64,000 nt of DNA from NCBI RefSeq assembly GCF_032854445.1, contig NC_088295.1:49215385-49279384 (forward strand), read 5' to 3'. The number at the start of each line of letters is the position of its first letter. The stretch's first letter is position 1. Shown here piece after piece: positions 24,208-36,050 of this stretch. A program made the position numbers and the translations under genes. The notes beneath the pieces were generated by a model. The model had not been told where the DNA came from and did not search any database. It saw only the letters and a list, made by a program, of their open reading frames with translations. The stretch comes from Liolophura sinensis (Eukaryota; Mollusca; Polyplacophora; Chitonida; Chitonidae).

Positions 24208-24620
24208 ATAACCCATATTCCAGATCATTTTACACTGGTGTCTGAAAATCCAATCTTCGACAACAAATGTAGTCTGTCCTCAATAAGCTTAAGACCACTT
24301 CTTTTCCCAGAACGACATCAGCGAGGAAGTATTTTAAACATGCAGTTATAGATCATGAATCGTTACTTCATGGATCTTTTGAAAATATATATCATTTTCA
24401 TAAACCAAAAAATAAAAAAAAATTTTAAGTAATAGAACCAAGTAATACCCCCTCTGTATAGCTAAAATGGACCACATGTGATTTATGTGTTTGTTAAACC
24501 ATTACCGGCCATGCTGTTCTAGACGCTAGATGCCCACAGACTCTAGCATATATAATATGTGAAGTTTGTTTAGATTCGTGACAAAGTCTTCATATGCCAT
24601 GCCTCATGTTTTCCACCTAC

Positions 24621-25380
24621 TTTAAATTAGCCAGTACGTTTTTTTTATCTATTTCTGGCGTGTAATGCTAAGGTTGGGAACATCGTTTTCTAATTTAACG
24701 TGACCGGTACCTCACCCTTAATCCCGACCTCATTCGCCCTGAGATAGCCTTACGGTACTGTCTGGTGTAACTGAGTGAAACTGGAACTGACGTGCTCAGC
24801 AAAATACACCTATTTAGTCACGCCCACTGTGAGATTGAGCGGTTTTAGTTGGATCTACATAACATATATGCATATAGATAATAATACTGTATACAACTCA
24901 TGTAGACTGCAATAAACAAAAAGATAGTATGCGCCAAAGTTCTATACATCTGCCTACATACACACACAGAGGTATATCTACCTTTATACACCAAAGTACT
25001 GATAATTCCAACCATGTAAGACACATCACAGAAGTGATTTTTCCGGAGGTGGGGACCAGATTAACATAACGTCTACCTGAATAGAGAGGCCATACCTACG
25101 TGCCAATCAGAATCGCTGAACAATAAAAAGCCGACTTAAAACAGAAGCAAGAATTTGGTTGGAACAGCAGCGTTTGAGTTGAGAAAAACTATAAAGGTGG
25201 TTGGTTGAGATCTAATTCTAAGGACATGTCTTTCTATAAAGAGAGCCTACTTACAGATCCGTGGGATTGTCCTGAATGCCTGCTTATGTTTTGGCTTACG
25301 CACATTTTTGTAACAACCTTCTTAGCCTTACAAAACATCGATCGGTTGTGATGTTATTTTAAAAAAATAATCTGTTCAAT
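24621..25380. other. Non-coding stretch, nothing recognised
   Basis: No supported coding frame, RNA gene or array. Confidence 0.45.
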
Positions 25381-25384
25381 TTAA

Positions 25385-25582
25385 CAGAAAGTCTGTTGTA
25401 TGAGTGATGCTAGAATTTATTCTGCTATTTCAGATGATTATTCTGTTAAATATAACACACACATTCTATTAATTCAACATAAAGCTTCTATTAGGGTAAC
25501 AGAATATTCTGTTCAATATAACACAGTATTATGATATAATAACAGAATTCATTGTAGTATCACTCAGACAACAGACTTTCTG
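25385..25582. mobile_element. TTAA-flanked inverted-repeat element (198 bp, intact)
   Basis: Begins CAGAAAGTCTGTTGTATGAG and ends ...CACTCAGACAACAGACTTTCTG, inverted repeats of about 50 bases, each end abutting TTAA (25381-25384, 25583-25586). It is the uninterrupted relative of the elements at 17609 and 21312 and defines the basic size of the family. No transposase frame. Confidence 0.75.
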
Positions 25583-25586
25583 TTAA

Positions 25587-26565
25587 AATTAATTTTTTGA
25601 ATGTGCCTCTTTGTGGTACATCGTCCAATAGATTCGAGCTATGTTTGGATCATGTATCGTCAATATAAAATCGTGCAACAGCAGTTACACATAATATTAT
25701 TACAAAGAAACGGCAAACCAGTAAAGGTTAAATTGCCGTGGTATAGTTCTGCCAGAAGTAGCTGATAGTCAAGTCGTGATAAATCGTAGCAATAGCGTGA
25801 AAGCATTGGCCCTTTGCGATTGTCCTTTGCCTTCTGGTATAAAGTCTGGTTTCATACATAATGCAGATTGCAGCAGCGTTTTCCGTTCCTACAGCCATAG
25901 CTCTGGAACTTTTCCCTGCGCCCCCCCCCCTTACCCCCCCCCCCCACACACACACTCCCGGCCCCTTACATACCCCACCATCCCAACACCCCTTCTTAAG
26001 CGTGCACGTGGTAGCTGTAGGGCACTAAATAGATGGATTATTTGTAGTCATTTTCATCAGGGCGGAGTTAACTGTTAGCCATCATACACTTTATACCCTG
26101 TTACCCAAGGCTCAGGGTTACTAATGCCGACTGAAGTCCCATCACTGCCACAGGGGAAGGTCCATACATTGTCTGCTCTGAGCAAGTCCACATTGCATGC
26201 CCTAAGCTAACCCGGCTCACTATTTCAGACCTATATACAATTGTTTACGCTAACTAAAGAAGCGATGAGCCAATATAACGTCTGCAAGCAACATATGTGC
26301 TCGCGCCACCATACAACAAGGAAGAGCAACTACGGAGCCGGTGGCACACGCTGCATGGATCTGCATATCCGCTGTCATCGTCACCTAGGCTACCTTGTTT
26401 TCTAAGAAAGAGTGCCATTCCGTGTATATATGACGCTTGCATGTTAAACGGTGTCAATACAGATGCTGGGTTGGATTGTGAACATGCTTAACAGTTTAAA
26501 GATCATGCTGTGCGTATGCGTATCATTAAAAGTGTTAAAATGCATACACATTTCTTAATGTTGAG
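25587..26565. other. Non-coding stretch with a poly-C/CA tract
   Basis: A C-rich and CA-rich low-complexity tract occupies about 25919-25960. The surrounding frames (up to 100 codons) run through this tract and have no other support. Confidence 0.45.
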
Positions 26566-26955
26566 GGTAATATTTATTCTTCATATCAACATTTCTAAAT
26601 GTCACCAGTAACATTCCTTCTTCACATATATATGCGTTTCCTGGTGTCTTCAGGCAGCAATACTCTTTCTTCATTTCATACATGGTGTACATTAAAAGTG
26701 AGACTCATTCTTCACATAAACATGGCTAAGTGTCCCAATAATATTAATTCCTCACATATGAGTTTCTTGGTGTCCTTAGCTTGAACCCATAAGTAAAACA
26801 GTAAAGGTGCAGAAATTCTGTAAATTCATTCTTCACATGTGTCTTTTTAAGTGTTACAGAAAAATGCATTCCGCACAAATTTATATTTATTGGTATTCCA
26901 GTGATATTCGCCCTTCAAAAATGTACCCATTTCCTAGTGATCCTACATACTTTGT
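26566..26955. repeat. Degenerate tandem repeat of ~55-65 bp
   Basis: The words ATTCTTCACATA and TTTCTTGGTGTC or close variants recur about every 55-65 bases across the interval (for example near 26577, 26629, 26710, 26750, 26825). Units are strongly diverged, so the period is approximate. Confidence 0.45.
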
Positions 26956-28257
26956 TAGATATGTATCAATTTAAACCATAGGTAACATATGACACCTTAT
27001 GAAGACCTAATACAAGCATCAATCTAACGTAGGCCTACACGAAGCTGTAGTTTATACGGCCCGAGTACAGATTTTGCTAACGCGCCAATATTGCAATCCA
27101 GTGAAACACATGAATTAAGACTGTATAATTAACAGAATACGAATTAACAGAAATATAGAGAAACTATCCGGATACGTACCTTAGCAGATATAGAGTTTCG
27201 CCCTTGTGACTTCCAATGAAGATGCAACGACAACAACAACACAGACAAATCTCGTTTCTCGTGTTCAGTAATGGAATATATAGTTGGACTATAGCGGACG
27301 AAAATCTGTAACACCACTAATCCAATAGAATGCTTATCGTCTTCATACAGCAGATGTTGTTGTGGCCCCGCGGACCAGCCTAAGTAAACGATACAAACGT
27401 TTCCTTGGGGCTCAACAAAGAAGTGCAGTGGGTACCAAGCTGTTGTGTTAACTCCAAACTGACAGCGCCTAGGACTGTGCGTGAGGCCAGCACACGTACG
27501 TTTACTCCTACTTACTTCTCCAGCTTTCCTCCACGCCTAAACCCCCAAACTCTAACCTAATGCCTCAAAGAAATTTGCTTCCCCTGCGCCAACTACCTCT
27601 GCTCTTTAAAAATATCTGTCTGTATGTTCTTTGGTTACCGTCAGTGAGTTGTGCGAGGAACCGGGTTCGCGCTAGGGTCAGGTAGGCCGAGCGCCACCAC
27701 GATCCCACATTACGCTCCCCACCCCACATTACGATAATAACACACTTCATCGAGCACCGTTTCCTGCCAAAAATCAGCGGCCTAAAGGGAGTGGAATAAA
27801 TTCGTCTTCGCATGCACTGTTGACGTTTGTTTTACCCACAACATAAGCTGGTTTGTTCAATAAATCCGCCTGGTAAGATAATCAACTGTGCTCAAAGAGA
27901 TTCACCGAAATGAGGTTGGTATTAAGACAGCTGGTAGGTCAGTCAGTGTATACACGCGGATCAGATAGACATAAACATGTATATGTAGGTACCCTTCTTC
28001 GGACTGGTGGTCTGGGATGAATATATGAAGGCTATCAAGTTGCTATAATTTAATTATCATATAATCCAACAATTTTAGTATTTCCATCAAACTGTTATGG
28101 GTGAGTTTTACAACCATTGCCTTGCAATTTATACGTTTGCATCAAACATAGTTACCAAGTGACTATATAGCTTATAATATATAGTTTATATATATATATA
28201 TGGTATATAGTTTTCATCAAAGTATCGGTCATTCTTTGCAATTTATAATGAAATTAG
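26956..28257. other. Non-coding stretch, nothing recognised
   Basis: No supported exon. An 82-codon minus frame at 27565-27813 is Arg-rich and featureless. A short AT dinucleotide run lies near 28186-28204. Confidence 0.45.
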
Positions 28258-28259
28258 GG

Positions 28260-28305
28260 GGCCTCCGCGGCAGAGGTGGTTAGCACGCCAGCACGGCGCT
28301 ATAAG
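28260..28305 (+). mobile_element. SINE family A, tRNA-head fragment
   Basis: GGCCTCCGCGGCAGAGGTGG followed by TTAGCACGCCAGCACGGCGC resembles the tRNA-like head of SINE family A; no body or tail follows. Confidence 0.4.
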
Positions 28306-29399
28306 AGTTTTGACGTTTGTCCTTCCAGGTCACTTAATTAGTTTGGCCGCAATATTGGATTTCGAGTAAAACCTTCAAATATTTTCTCAAGAACCAATGG
28401 ACGGATCCTTCTGAAATTTGCTGTGCATATAGAACAATGATAGTTACAATGATAGTTAAGTTTAAAATCCGTTAATATCTTTTGAAGCTCGTCATTGGTT
28501 GAATATATGACGTCATGAAGAGGATGAATTTTGATTGTGCTTTTGTTTTTTGCATATGTTTAAATTTCTGAGTTATACATGGAGTCAAAAAACTAGTTTT
28601 AGGGTCTTGAAGTTACTTTATTTATTTAATTCTGCAATTTGCAACAAACTGTGTTCCAAGGTATGCACTTTATACGGTAATATATTTGAGCCCCCATTAG
28701 TAGTTTTATCTTTGTAGACACGTATAAATGGCATCACCTATTTCACAAGTAGAAATTTAAACCATTCATCCATTTTAAACCATTTGACACTTAAATGCTC
28801 GCGAAATGCCTAGTTGACTGTGCATGGTTCCCCAAAACAGACTGTGTATCTTCATTTACAAGGATATAGATGGGTCATTCCTGAACGACTGTCACATTGT
28901 CATGTCGCAAAAACTGCTCTGTACTGAAGCGGAAACTGAAAATCATTCTTGCAGACTGCTTGGAAGCCGTGAAACTACAGGCAGCTCTAGTTGTTATACC
29001 GGTTAATAAGATGAGCTAGAACAACGTGTGTTTATGGATGAGGCCAGTCCTGAAAAGAAAATGTGGAAGTCATAAAGGTTCTGCCATATCTTCTGGAGCC
29101 ATCCCCAAACACAAAGCACTTGAATAACTGGGCTGTCATGCCAGTTACAGTATGGCTGGTTATTACACAGAAGGTCATTCACCGTAACGACGTAATAGCC
29201 TGGAATCCGGCGAGAAAACGCAATTAACCCCCCCCCCCCCATAGACACGAATCAAAAAGAATAAGGACACAGCTGATTAAAAGTTATATCGATAAATAAC
29301 TAACTGAGGTATATCAAATGGGGAAATATCAAAACGATTTGATGCTAAGTTCGCACAGTTCTACGTTTGATGAGAACCACTTGTCTTCAACCAAGTCTG
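28306..29399. other. Non-coding stretch, nothing recognised
   Basis: No supported exon on either strand. A 14-base C run lies at about 29227-29240. Confidence 0.45.
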
Positions 29400-29580
29400 T
29401 CCGTACGTCATATACGTGTGGGAAAGTTTGTCAGTAATTTACCAAAGGCCGATGGTTTACTGCCGTGGGATTTCAATGGGATTTCCACCCCAATCAAATT
29501 AACCGCCATAGAATACATGAAACATTTTAAGTGGAACATTAAACAACAATCAAATAAGTAAGTAAATAAATAAATAAATA
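29400..29580 (+). mobile_element. SINE family C copy
   Basis: Body GTGGGAAAGTTTGTCAGTAA, then CCGATGGTTTACTGCCGTGG, and a tail AACAACAATCAAATAAGTAAGTAAATAAA-like poly(A)-rich end. A second, shorter copy of the same body is at 31003. The 5' head is not clear. Confidence 0.55.
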
Positions 29581-30999
29581 GAGAGCGTACAACAAGATTG
29601 TTGCAAAATCTAATCTAAATCTGATGTGGTAAATATGCCAGTCTATAGTGTTTACGATAGTTATCACTGAATATTGGCACAGATAACACACTTACGACTC
29701 CATGCATGTAATGCGTCTTTCTTGCCTCAGTACCACTGTTTACCAACAAACTTGCAACCCTTGCCAAAAGTTATATTTAGATTATTATTAGCCTGTACCT
29801 GCAAACGCCGCACATATAGCGCATACTACAGCATACGATAAACACAGCAGTTGCCAGAGATATCTACTTTGGAAGGGTTTTGTTTGATTCAGGTCCATGA
29901 CATGTGGTAAATTTATGACATAATTTTTGACGTTCTCCGACGCACTTTTTCCTTAGATAAATCACACAGTACAGAAGAGAAAAAAAAAGAATCGTAAAAC
30001 AGCGATGATAACTGGTATCAAGTGGCGCATAAAAGGCAATCTAAGGTAAATCAAATAAGGTGTAAAGTGTTAAGCCAACAGCTATACCCTGTATAAGTGC
30101 TGTATGAGGCTTGTCAACAACTTGTCAAAAAATGACAAAACTGATAAGGTTATAAAGTTTAAGTTTTTCATATGAAGAGAAACGTTAACCAAAACGAAAC
30201 TTTCGCGGCACGTAGAAAATACATACATGAACGTTTCAGCAAAAATATTCTTCAGGTTAACAACGATCTTCATACTGTAAATTAAAAAATCTGTGCCTCG
30301 TTTGAACGAAGAATTGCCTGTTTGGATGAAGTTTTGGATGACGTTTACCAGCGCAATGTCTAAACATAAAAAAGAAAACAATCCCACTATAAATACTTTA
30401 TTGTGGATGAAAAAACTCTTTGCTACGTCAGTCACGTAGAAATTCCTCCAGGAAGCTCATGATGCATGTAATTCAGACATTAGACTTTGTTGTTGTCAGT
30501 TTAAAAAAAATCCAATAAAAACAAATGGTAATTTTGGAAGGTAGTTGTCATTTATGCACCCACAAACGCTTGATGGCCATGCAATAAGCATTTGTGTCTG
30601 CGTGTACCTTTTACATCCTCTGAGAAAGCATTAATAGCCGAACTTTTCTATGGCAGCACCTATGATAGATACAAGAATGTACTACATGCCAAGAATTCCA
30701 ACCTTTGGCCGTTAAAATGCATGCCTGTACAAATTCTAGAAAATTTCCTTTATTGTCGTACCAAACATTCATCTGTACATGAAACATGTTCCAATATAAG
30801 GAAACAAAGATTTTGTATCCTAAAATAAATAGAATTCGTTTATTCTCCGCCGAAAAGTGTCAGTGAATATAAGGTCGTGATTTCTGACTTGATCCTTTCC
30901 GCCAGAGAAGATCACGGTGTTTTTCGTGAAGCCTTGCTGACAGGGGTTAGAGGCCGACGACGCTTGCGTGCGGTTTGCGCAGCCCAACGTCAGTTGAAC
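29581..30999. other. Non-coding stretch; one unassigned 117-codon frame
   Basis: The minus frame at 30082-30435 encodes 117 mostly hydrophobic residues with no recognised motif. AT-rich sequence gives such frames by chance and nothing joins it to other exons. No array or RNA gene seen. Confidence 0.4.
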
Positions 31000-31002
31000 C
31001 TC

Positions 31003-31085
31003 ACACGTGGGAAAGTTCGTCAGTAACTTGCCAAAAGGTCAATGGTTTATTCCTCCCGTAAATCTGACCGCCATTCCTGAGTTTG
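31003..31085 (+). mobile_element. SINE family C fragment
   Basis: CACACGTGGGAAAGTTCGTC and TGCCAAAAGGTCAATGGTTT match the body of the copy at 29400 at about 75-80 percent by eye. Confidence 0.5.
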
Positions 31086-32066
31086 GTTTATCAAATAAGA
31101 TAAATTCAGCCTGACAGACGCGTGCTGTCCTCTTCAACATTGTACGCACTTATTGGGGATTCTCCAATGTCCTAACTGAATTCCGTTAAAAGGCCTGAAG
31201 AGGTGTGTGTGTATATATGATGATTCGATTGTCATCCCATTACTTACCTCGTCATGTAGGCATTTCATACGTAGAACTATACAGACTGTTCGAATAGTTA
31301 ATTTGAAGATCAACGAAGTTTGTCAAATGTTCAACCATGAGAGAAAAAAAAGCCAGTAGAAGGTATCGATGCACACAGTAATGTTTTTAAAACCTTTTAC
31401 TAAATCTTTTTCAGAAATGACTCGCCTGAAGAGTTCTATCGGAGCGAAACAAACGCAAAAGCCTTCATGTTTCGTTGAAGAACAGCTTTCTCAAAGTGTA
31501 TACCATGCGACGCAATACTCTACACTGCAATTTTTTTTCAACCAAACTGTCTTAATGTATCTTTTCTGAAACACGGAGGATAGCGGCTGATCAGCCTTTT
31601 TCTAACCTCTTCCTATGCTAAGCATTTCCTTGTCACAAACACACCGCTTTCTATAGTTTCTAAAAATACTGCTGTAAAAATACCAGTGCAGACAGCCACT
31701 TGTCTTGTTTTTACAACACAATCTCATGTTCCACGTGCATGTGTGTATGCAGGCTATTCCGCCATATTTTGTGTCAGTTAGCCGATTTCGAAGCCTATTA
31801 TTGCACATTATGTGCTGTTATTTTCAGTCTCTAAAGCACGATTATTATACATATGCCTGGAACGCATTTAACCCTAAATGATGACCCTATGGGCATATTG
31901 TCACGTGTACAGTATCATTGGCAATTGATAAGTTGGAAATGTGTATATAAGATAAAATCTGATTCTTTCTAAAGACACATTATCTCCGTAATTTTTTATG
32001 CAGCCAAAGTTTAAAAGTTTTTAGGGGATTCTTTTCTCGTGTCAAATCAATTTACTAATGGGTTGT
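31086..32066. other. Non-coding stretch, nothing recognised
   Basis: No supported coding frame, repeat array or RNA gene. Confidence 0.45.
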
Positions 32067-32325
32067 CAGAAAGAATATCACATTTATTGTTTTCTCATCC
32101 GAACGAGTATCGCATTTACTGTTGTTTCGTTAGAACGCATGTCACATTTATTGTTGCCTCGTTAGAACGAGTATCACATTTACTGTCGTCTCGTTCGAAC
32201 AAGTAAATAGTATCCTAGCAAGTGTCACATTTACTACTGTCTCGTTACAACGAGTATTACATTTACTATTGTCTCGTTATAACGAGTATCGCAGTTACTA
32301 TTGTCTCGTCAGAACGAATATCACA
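32067..32325. repeat. 32-bp minisatellite with palindromic core
   Basis: About eight units of AACGAGTATCACATTTACTG plus TTGTCTCGTTAG. The unit junction forms a palindrome of the type TCGTTNNAACGA (for example TCGTTATAACGA), so each unit carries a small inverted repeat. One unit near 32200-32225 has an insertion. Confidence 0.85.
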
Positions 32326-33977
32326 CGACACTTCTTTCAAAGTAACGTTGTTTAACAATGCTTACATTGATTTATTTCATAATTGTTGTTAAGATCACTT
32401 GGGCCCACGAAACACTTAATTAAGTCAGATTTAAGTTTAATTGCTGCTTTAAAGCTGTTACTTACTTTAGACATATTTATTATAATAGAGTTTTCATAAC
32501 TAAAAATAAATTCTGCCTGAAGTCTTAGGCATCTATGTGGTCCTTTGGTCCCTTGTGGCCGTTTTACAAAGCACGTAACTATAACATGGCAGCCGGTATA
32601 GTTGCTTGTATGTAACGCCCTTCTTTGATACCTTTACATTTATTGTTATCGGTTTAGGTAAAACAGCTGATTCATTTTTTCAATATTTGTTAATTATAAT
32701 TATAATCGGATTTTTAAGTCAAAATTTTGAAACATTGCATCTTTTATCTGCGCATGTAAAATCCACATACAAATAAGATAGTGTACTGGCATAGAGACTA
32801 AATAGTCGTCATGACTAAGTTAATTGGAGTCTAACGTCTGAAACTAAATATGAGCAATAACCTAATGCAAATATTTTGAAAGGTGGCGTATATTCTCTTC
32901 AACTAATTTTACACTTTATATTCAATCTATCTTAAGGTTCCGTTTCCGCTGTCTGGATTTATCTGGACAAATTCCCACGTGTAAAATTAGCGATTTGAGG
33001 AAGCGGAGGGTTGTGTAAGTTGGATTTGATTGCCACCTATAACCGGATAGGATTTCCTGGTGATAAGAACGCCATGATGTCCTAAGTGGTTTAGCAGATA
33101 TCTGGGCTGTGTTAACATGTGTACGGACAGGTCCCTGTGCGGGTAGGGTTAGAGCCAGCTGACGGCAGGGAACAGAGTGAAGAAGTGGAATTCCGCTACT
33201 TTGAGATCTCTACAGGCCAACTAGAAAAAAAAAACACCACTTGTACATATGTAAGCCATTATCCAAATTTCCCAACCGTCTGATGCTAACTTCGCTTTTA
33301 CCCAGAGTTAATCCCCTTCGTAAAAGATGGCTGTTATTTTCACACCAGACGGTATTTCGTTAAGGGAAGGCCGTAGAGAACGGTTGCAGTTTGAGAACAA
33401 GCAAACTGGTGCTGCTGAACATCTAAAGGGTGACTCACCACCGTAAATAATCGTATTCCACTTGCCTCTATTTACGTGTAATGCCCTGGAATATGCGTAG
33501 AGCGAACACGTGTCAGGGAGGATACCTAAACCTATCTGAGTGTGGTTTAAATAACATTGTGGATGAAAATCAAACCTATTGCGGTGCGTTACAGCCCTCG
33601 TCGCCACACAGCGGGCGAATTCTGGCCGACACACACGGCTTTATCTCTAACTACAGCAGGGGCCGTCTATAAATACAGATAAGGGAACATTCAAAACATG
33701 TATTTGCTCGCCACCTTCATTATGGGCATTTTGGAACAGAATACTTGGTTGCACTTTTCCAGTGGCTTCCCCACCGAGACTGATTCATAAATACACCGTT
33801 GCCACAAGTAACGAAATACTGTTATACCGGCTGTTTTTCTAGTCTTACTTTTTATCCGTCAATCTGCTGTCGTAAATAGTTCTCAGCAGGTTAAATCATT
33901 TTGTACACGCAAGTAATTAAAGCCCAGAATATATGTGCCTGCGTCATTTTCTTTTAAAAGTGTGTATATACTGTCTC
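32326..33977. other. Non-coding stretch, nothing recognised
   Basis: AT-rich to about 32900. Frames at 33308-33672 overlap on both strands and carry no motif. Confidence 0.45.
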
Positions 33978-34183
33978 TGGTAAGCGTGCCAGTGCGGCAC
34001 AATGACTCAGGAACCTCGCTCTTACCAATGCGATTGCTGTGAGTTCAAGTCCAGCTTATGCTGGCTTCCTCTCTGGTTGAGGGATGGTCTGCCAGTAAAG
34101 TAGGGGGTTTTTTGCTCGTCGCAGTCGTATAATTGAAATATTCAGCGTAAAACACCAACCAAGCTAGTAAATAAATAAATAAA
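33978..34183 (+). mobile_element. SINE family A, nearly full length
   Basis: tRNA-derived head with AAGCGTGCCAGTGCGGCACA and B-box-like GTGAGTTCAAGTCCAGC, then CTTATGCTGGCTTCCTCTCT, a shortened body, and the tail GCGTAAAACACCAACCAAGC with (AAAT)n. It shows the complete head-to-tail order of the family in plus orientation. Confidence 0.75.
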
Positions 34184-34547
34184 TGACCACTCGGCCTCTC
34201 AGCAATGAGACCACAGGTTCGAACCTAGCTGTCTGCTTTGTCCCAAAATTTTGCAGGTACCTTTCCAAGATCTATAATTTACCCCGAGGTATTTCAGTTT
34301 CATCTTCTTGAACATCATATACACTAAGTGGTCAGCTGGACAAATAATTAGATTGATAATATCAGCGCCAAACATGTCCTACGTTGTCTTAAATTTATAT
34401 TATTCATGCATTTTTGTTAACACAATCTCAAGAAGCGAGTGCCCAAGGTAAAACCTTCGTGTACTGAAATCACACGTAGTGTGATTTGTATTGAGGAGTC
34501 AAGCACTTTTATCACTGAACCACGTTCCGCTTCAAAACAAAGCAGGG

Positions 34548-34710
34548 TGTGTGCATATGTGTACTCAAGCAGGGTGGTGCATATGTGTACTCAAGCAGGG
34601 TGGGTGCATATGTGCACTCAAGCAGGGTGGTGCATATGTGTACTCAAGTAGGGTTGGTGCATATGTGTACTCAAGCAAGGCGGTGCATATGTGTTTTCAA
34701 GCTGGGGGGA
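34548..34710. repeat. 26-27-bp minisatellite (~6 units)
   Basis: Units of GTGCATATGTGTACTCAAGC plus AGGGTG, with length alternating by one base (GTG or GTGG linkers). Because of that alternation all three plus frames read the same words in turn, which argues against coding. Confidence 0.85.
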
Positions 34711-34852
34711 TGCTTACGGACACCTCAATGTTAATACAGCGTTAATTTTTTTTAGTGTAGAAAAAAAACACAATGAAGTTTGCAAGGGCATTGTTAAAAT
34801 TACAGATCACGTTTATAAGCCAAGGGCCATTAAGGTTCCAAGGGAACTGTGA

Positions 34853-35310
34853 GGATCGCTAGATCACGGCAGACGTGTAACGGATCTGTGAGGATTGATA
34901 GATCACGACAAACGTGTAATGGATCTGTGAAAATCGATAGACCACGGCAGCCGTGTAACGGATCTGTGAGAATCGATAGACCACGGCAGCCGTGTAACAG
35001 ATCTGTGAGGATCGATAAATCACGGCAGCCGTGTAACGCATCTGTGAGGATAGATAGATAACAACAGACGTGTAAGGGATCTGTGAGGATCGATAGATCA
35101 CGACAGTCCTGTAACGGATCTGCGAGGACAGATAGATCACGACAGACTTGTAACGGATCTGTGAGGATAGACAGATCACGGCAGACGTGTAACGGATCTG
35201 TGAGGATAGACAGATCACGGCAGACGTGTAACGGATCTGTGAGGATAGATAGATAACAGACGTGTAACGGATCTGTGAGGATCGATAGATCACGGCAACC
35301 GTGTAACGGT
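34853..35310. repeat. 39-bp minisatellite (~12 units) joined to a SINE head
   Basis: The unit is GTGTAACGGATCTGTGAGGA plus TCGATAGATCACGGCAGAC. A length of 39 bases keeps frames open on both strands (13-residue repeats), but no splice or start context supports a protein. Its right end runs directly into the truncated SINE head at 35312. Confidence 0.88.
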
Positions 35311-35311
35311 G

Positions 35312-35375
35312 ACCGCATTGGTGGGAGGCTCCTGGGTCATTGTGCGTGCAAACCCCATCGATCACGGAGGCCCTT
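35312..35375 (-). mobile_element. SINE family A, truncated tRNA head
   Basis: On the minus strand: GGGCCTCCGTGATCGATGGG, then CAATGACCCAGGAGCCTCCC and ACCAATGCGGTCACCGTT. The family consensus continues with GTGAGTTCAAGTCC, but here the 39-bp array begins instead. Confidence 0.6.
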
Positions 35376-35911
35376 CCATTTCCCTAAACAGCATACCCTA
35401 ATTTGCCTGGACCATTTCATGGAAAGGCTTTTAGAGTAGCCTCCCTTTGCATGAGCGGTTCTAAAGCATCTGTGCATCATCACTAATCCATAAACTGCTT
35501 TTTACGAGTGGTTGTTTTAACTTCAGGAAGTGAAATACATTGTATTCGTACGGCTCGACTTAAGAGCACAGGTCATTTATGTCGCGGTGCAACTGTCCAA
35601 TTTGCTTATCCAAATCGATCCTCGTATTCCAAGCACTGGAGCACTATGCCTGTATATACCATCAATCAGGAGATTTGAACCACAACAAAGTGGGAAACAG
35701 TCCATGACCGTATATTTGACACTTCTTTTACAATCTGTGTTAAATTATTTACGATTCGACAATGTCATTCGTAATGTGCATCCCGACCAGAAGAATTTTT
35801 GGAAGGCTAATGATGTACAGGAACTTTTGGGCTTGGGATAATAAGTTCAATGTATCACCTAACGTTAAATGCCACGCTCTAGAATTTCTCACTAATATAA
35901 CGGAGGTCAGG

Positions 35912-36050
35912 TTTATATGGGTGGAGGACACCTGAGTGCCTGTAGTAAGCCACGACCACTTGCCAACTAGGCTTACCTGACAAACCTCCTGATTTAAGCC
36001 GTACTCCACCCAACGAGAGCAGGATTTGAACACGCGTCCCCATTGTTCTA
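35912..36050 (-). mobile_element. Probable tRNA-derived SINE (family C-like)
   Basis: On the minus strand a B-box-like GTGTTCAAATCCTGCTCTCG is followed by TAAATCAGGAGGTTTGTCAG and GTGGTCGTGGCTTACTACAG. The CAGGAGGTT(T/C)GTCAG word recurs at 5190 and 41432, suggesting a dispersed family. Confidence 0.45.

Larger units (their letters stand above)
20916..24620 (+). repeat. Tandem duplication, copy 2 (~3.7 kb)
   Basis: Direct repeat of the preceding segment, ending at ...CATGTTTTCCACCTAC before unique sequence (TTTAAATTAGCC). Compared with copy 1 it often has one more base in short homopolymers or doubled letters between about 22080 and 23720. That pattern suggests residual long-read indel errors in copy 1 rather than ordinary point divergence. 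Confidence 0.95.

Noticed and set aside
30082-30435. 117-codon hydrophobic minus ORF
   Set aside because: AT-rich sequence readily encodes Phe/Leu/Ile-rich frames by chance; no motif, start context or partner exon.
34830-35365. Two overlapping minus ORFs of 162 and 168 codons in the 39-bp array
   Set aside because: Both are open only because the unit is 39 bases and lacks stops; no start, splice or domain context.
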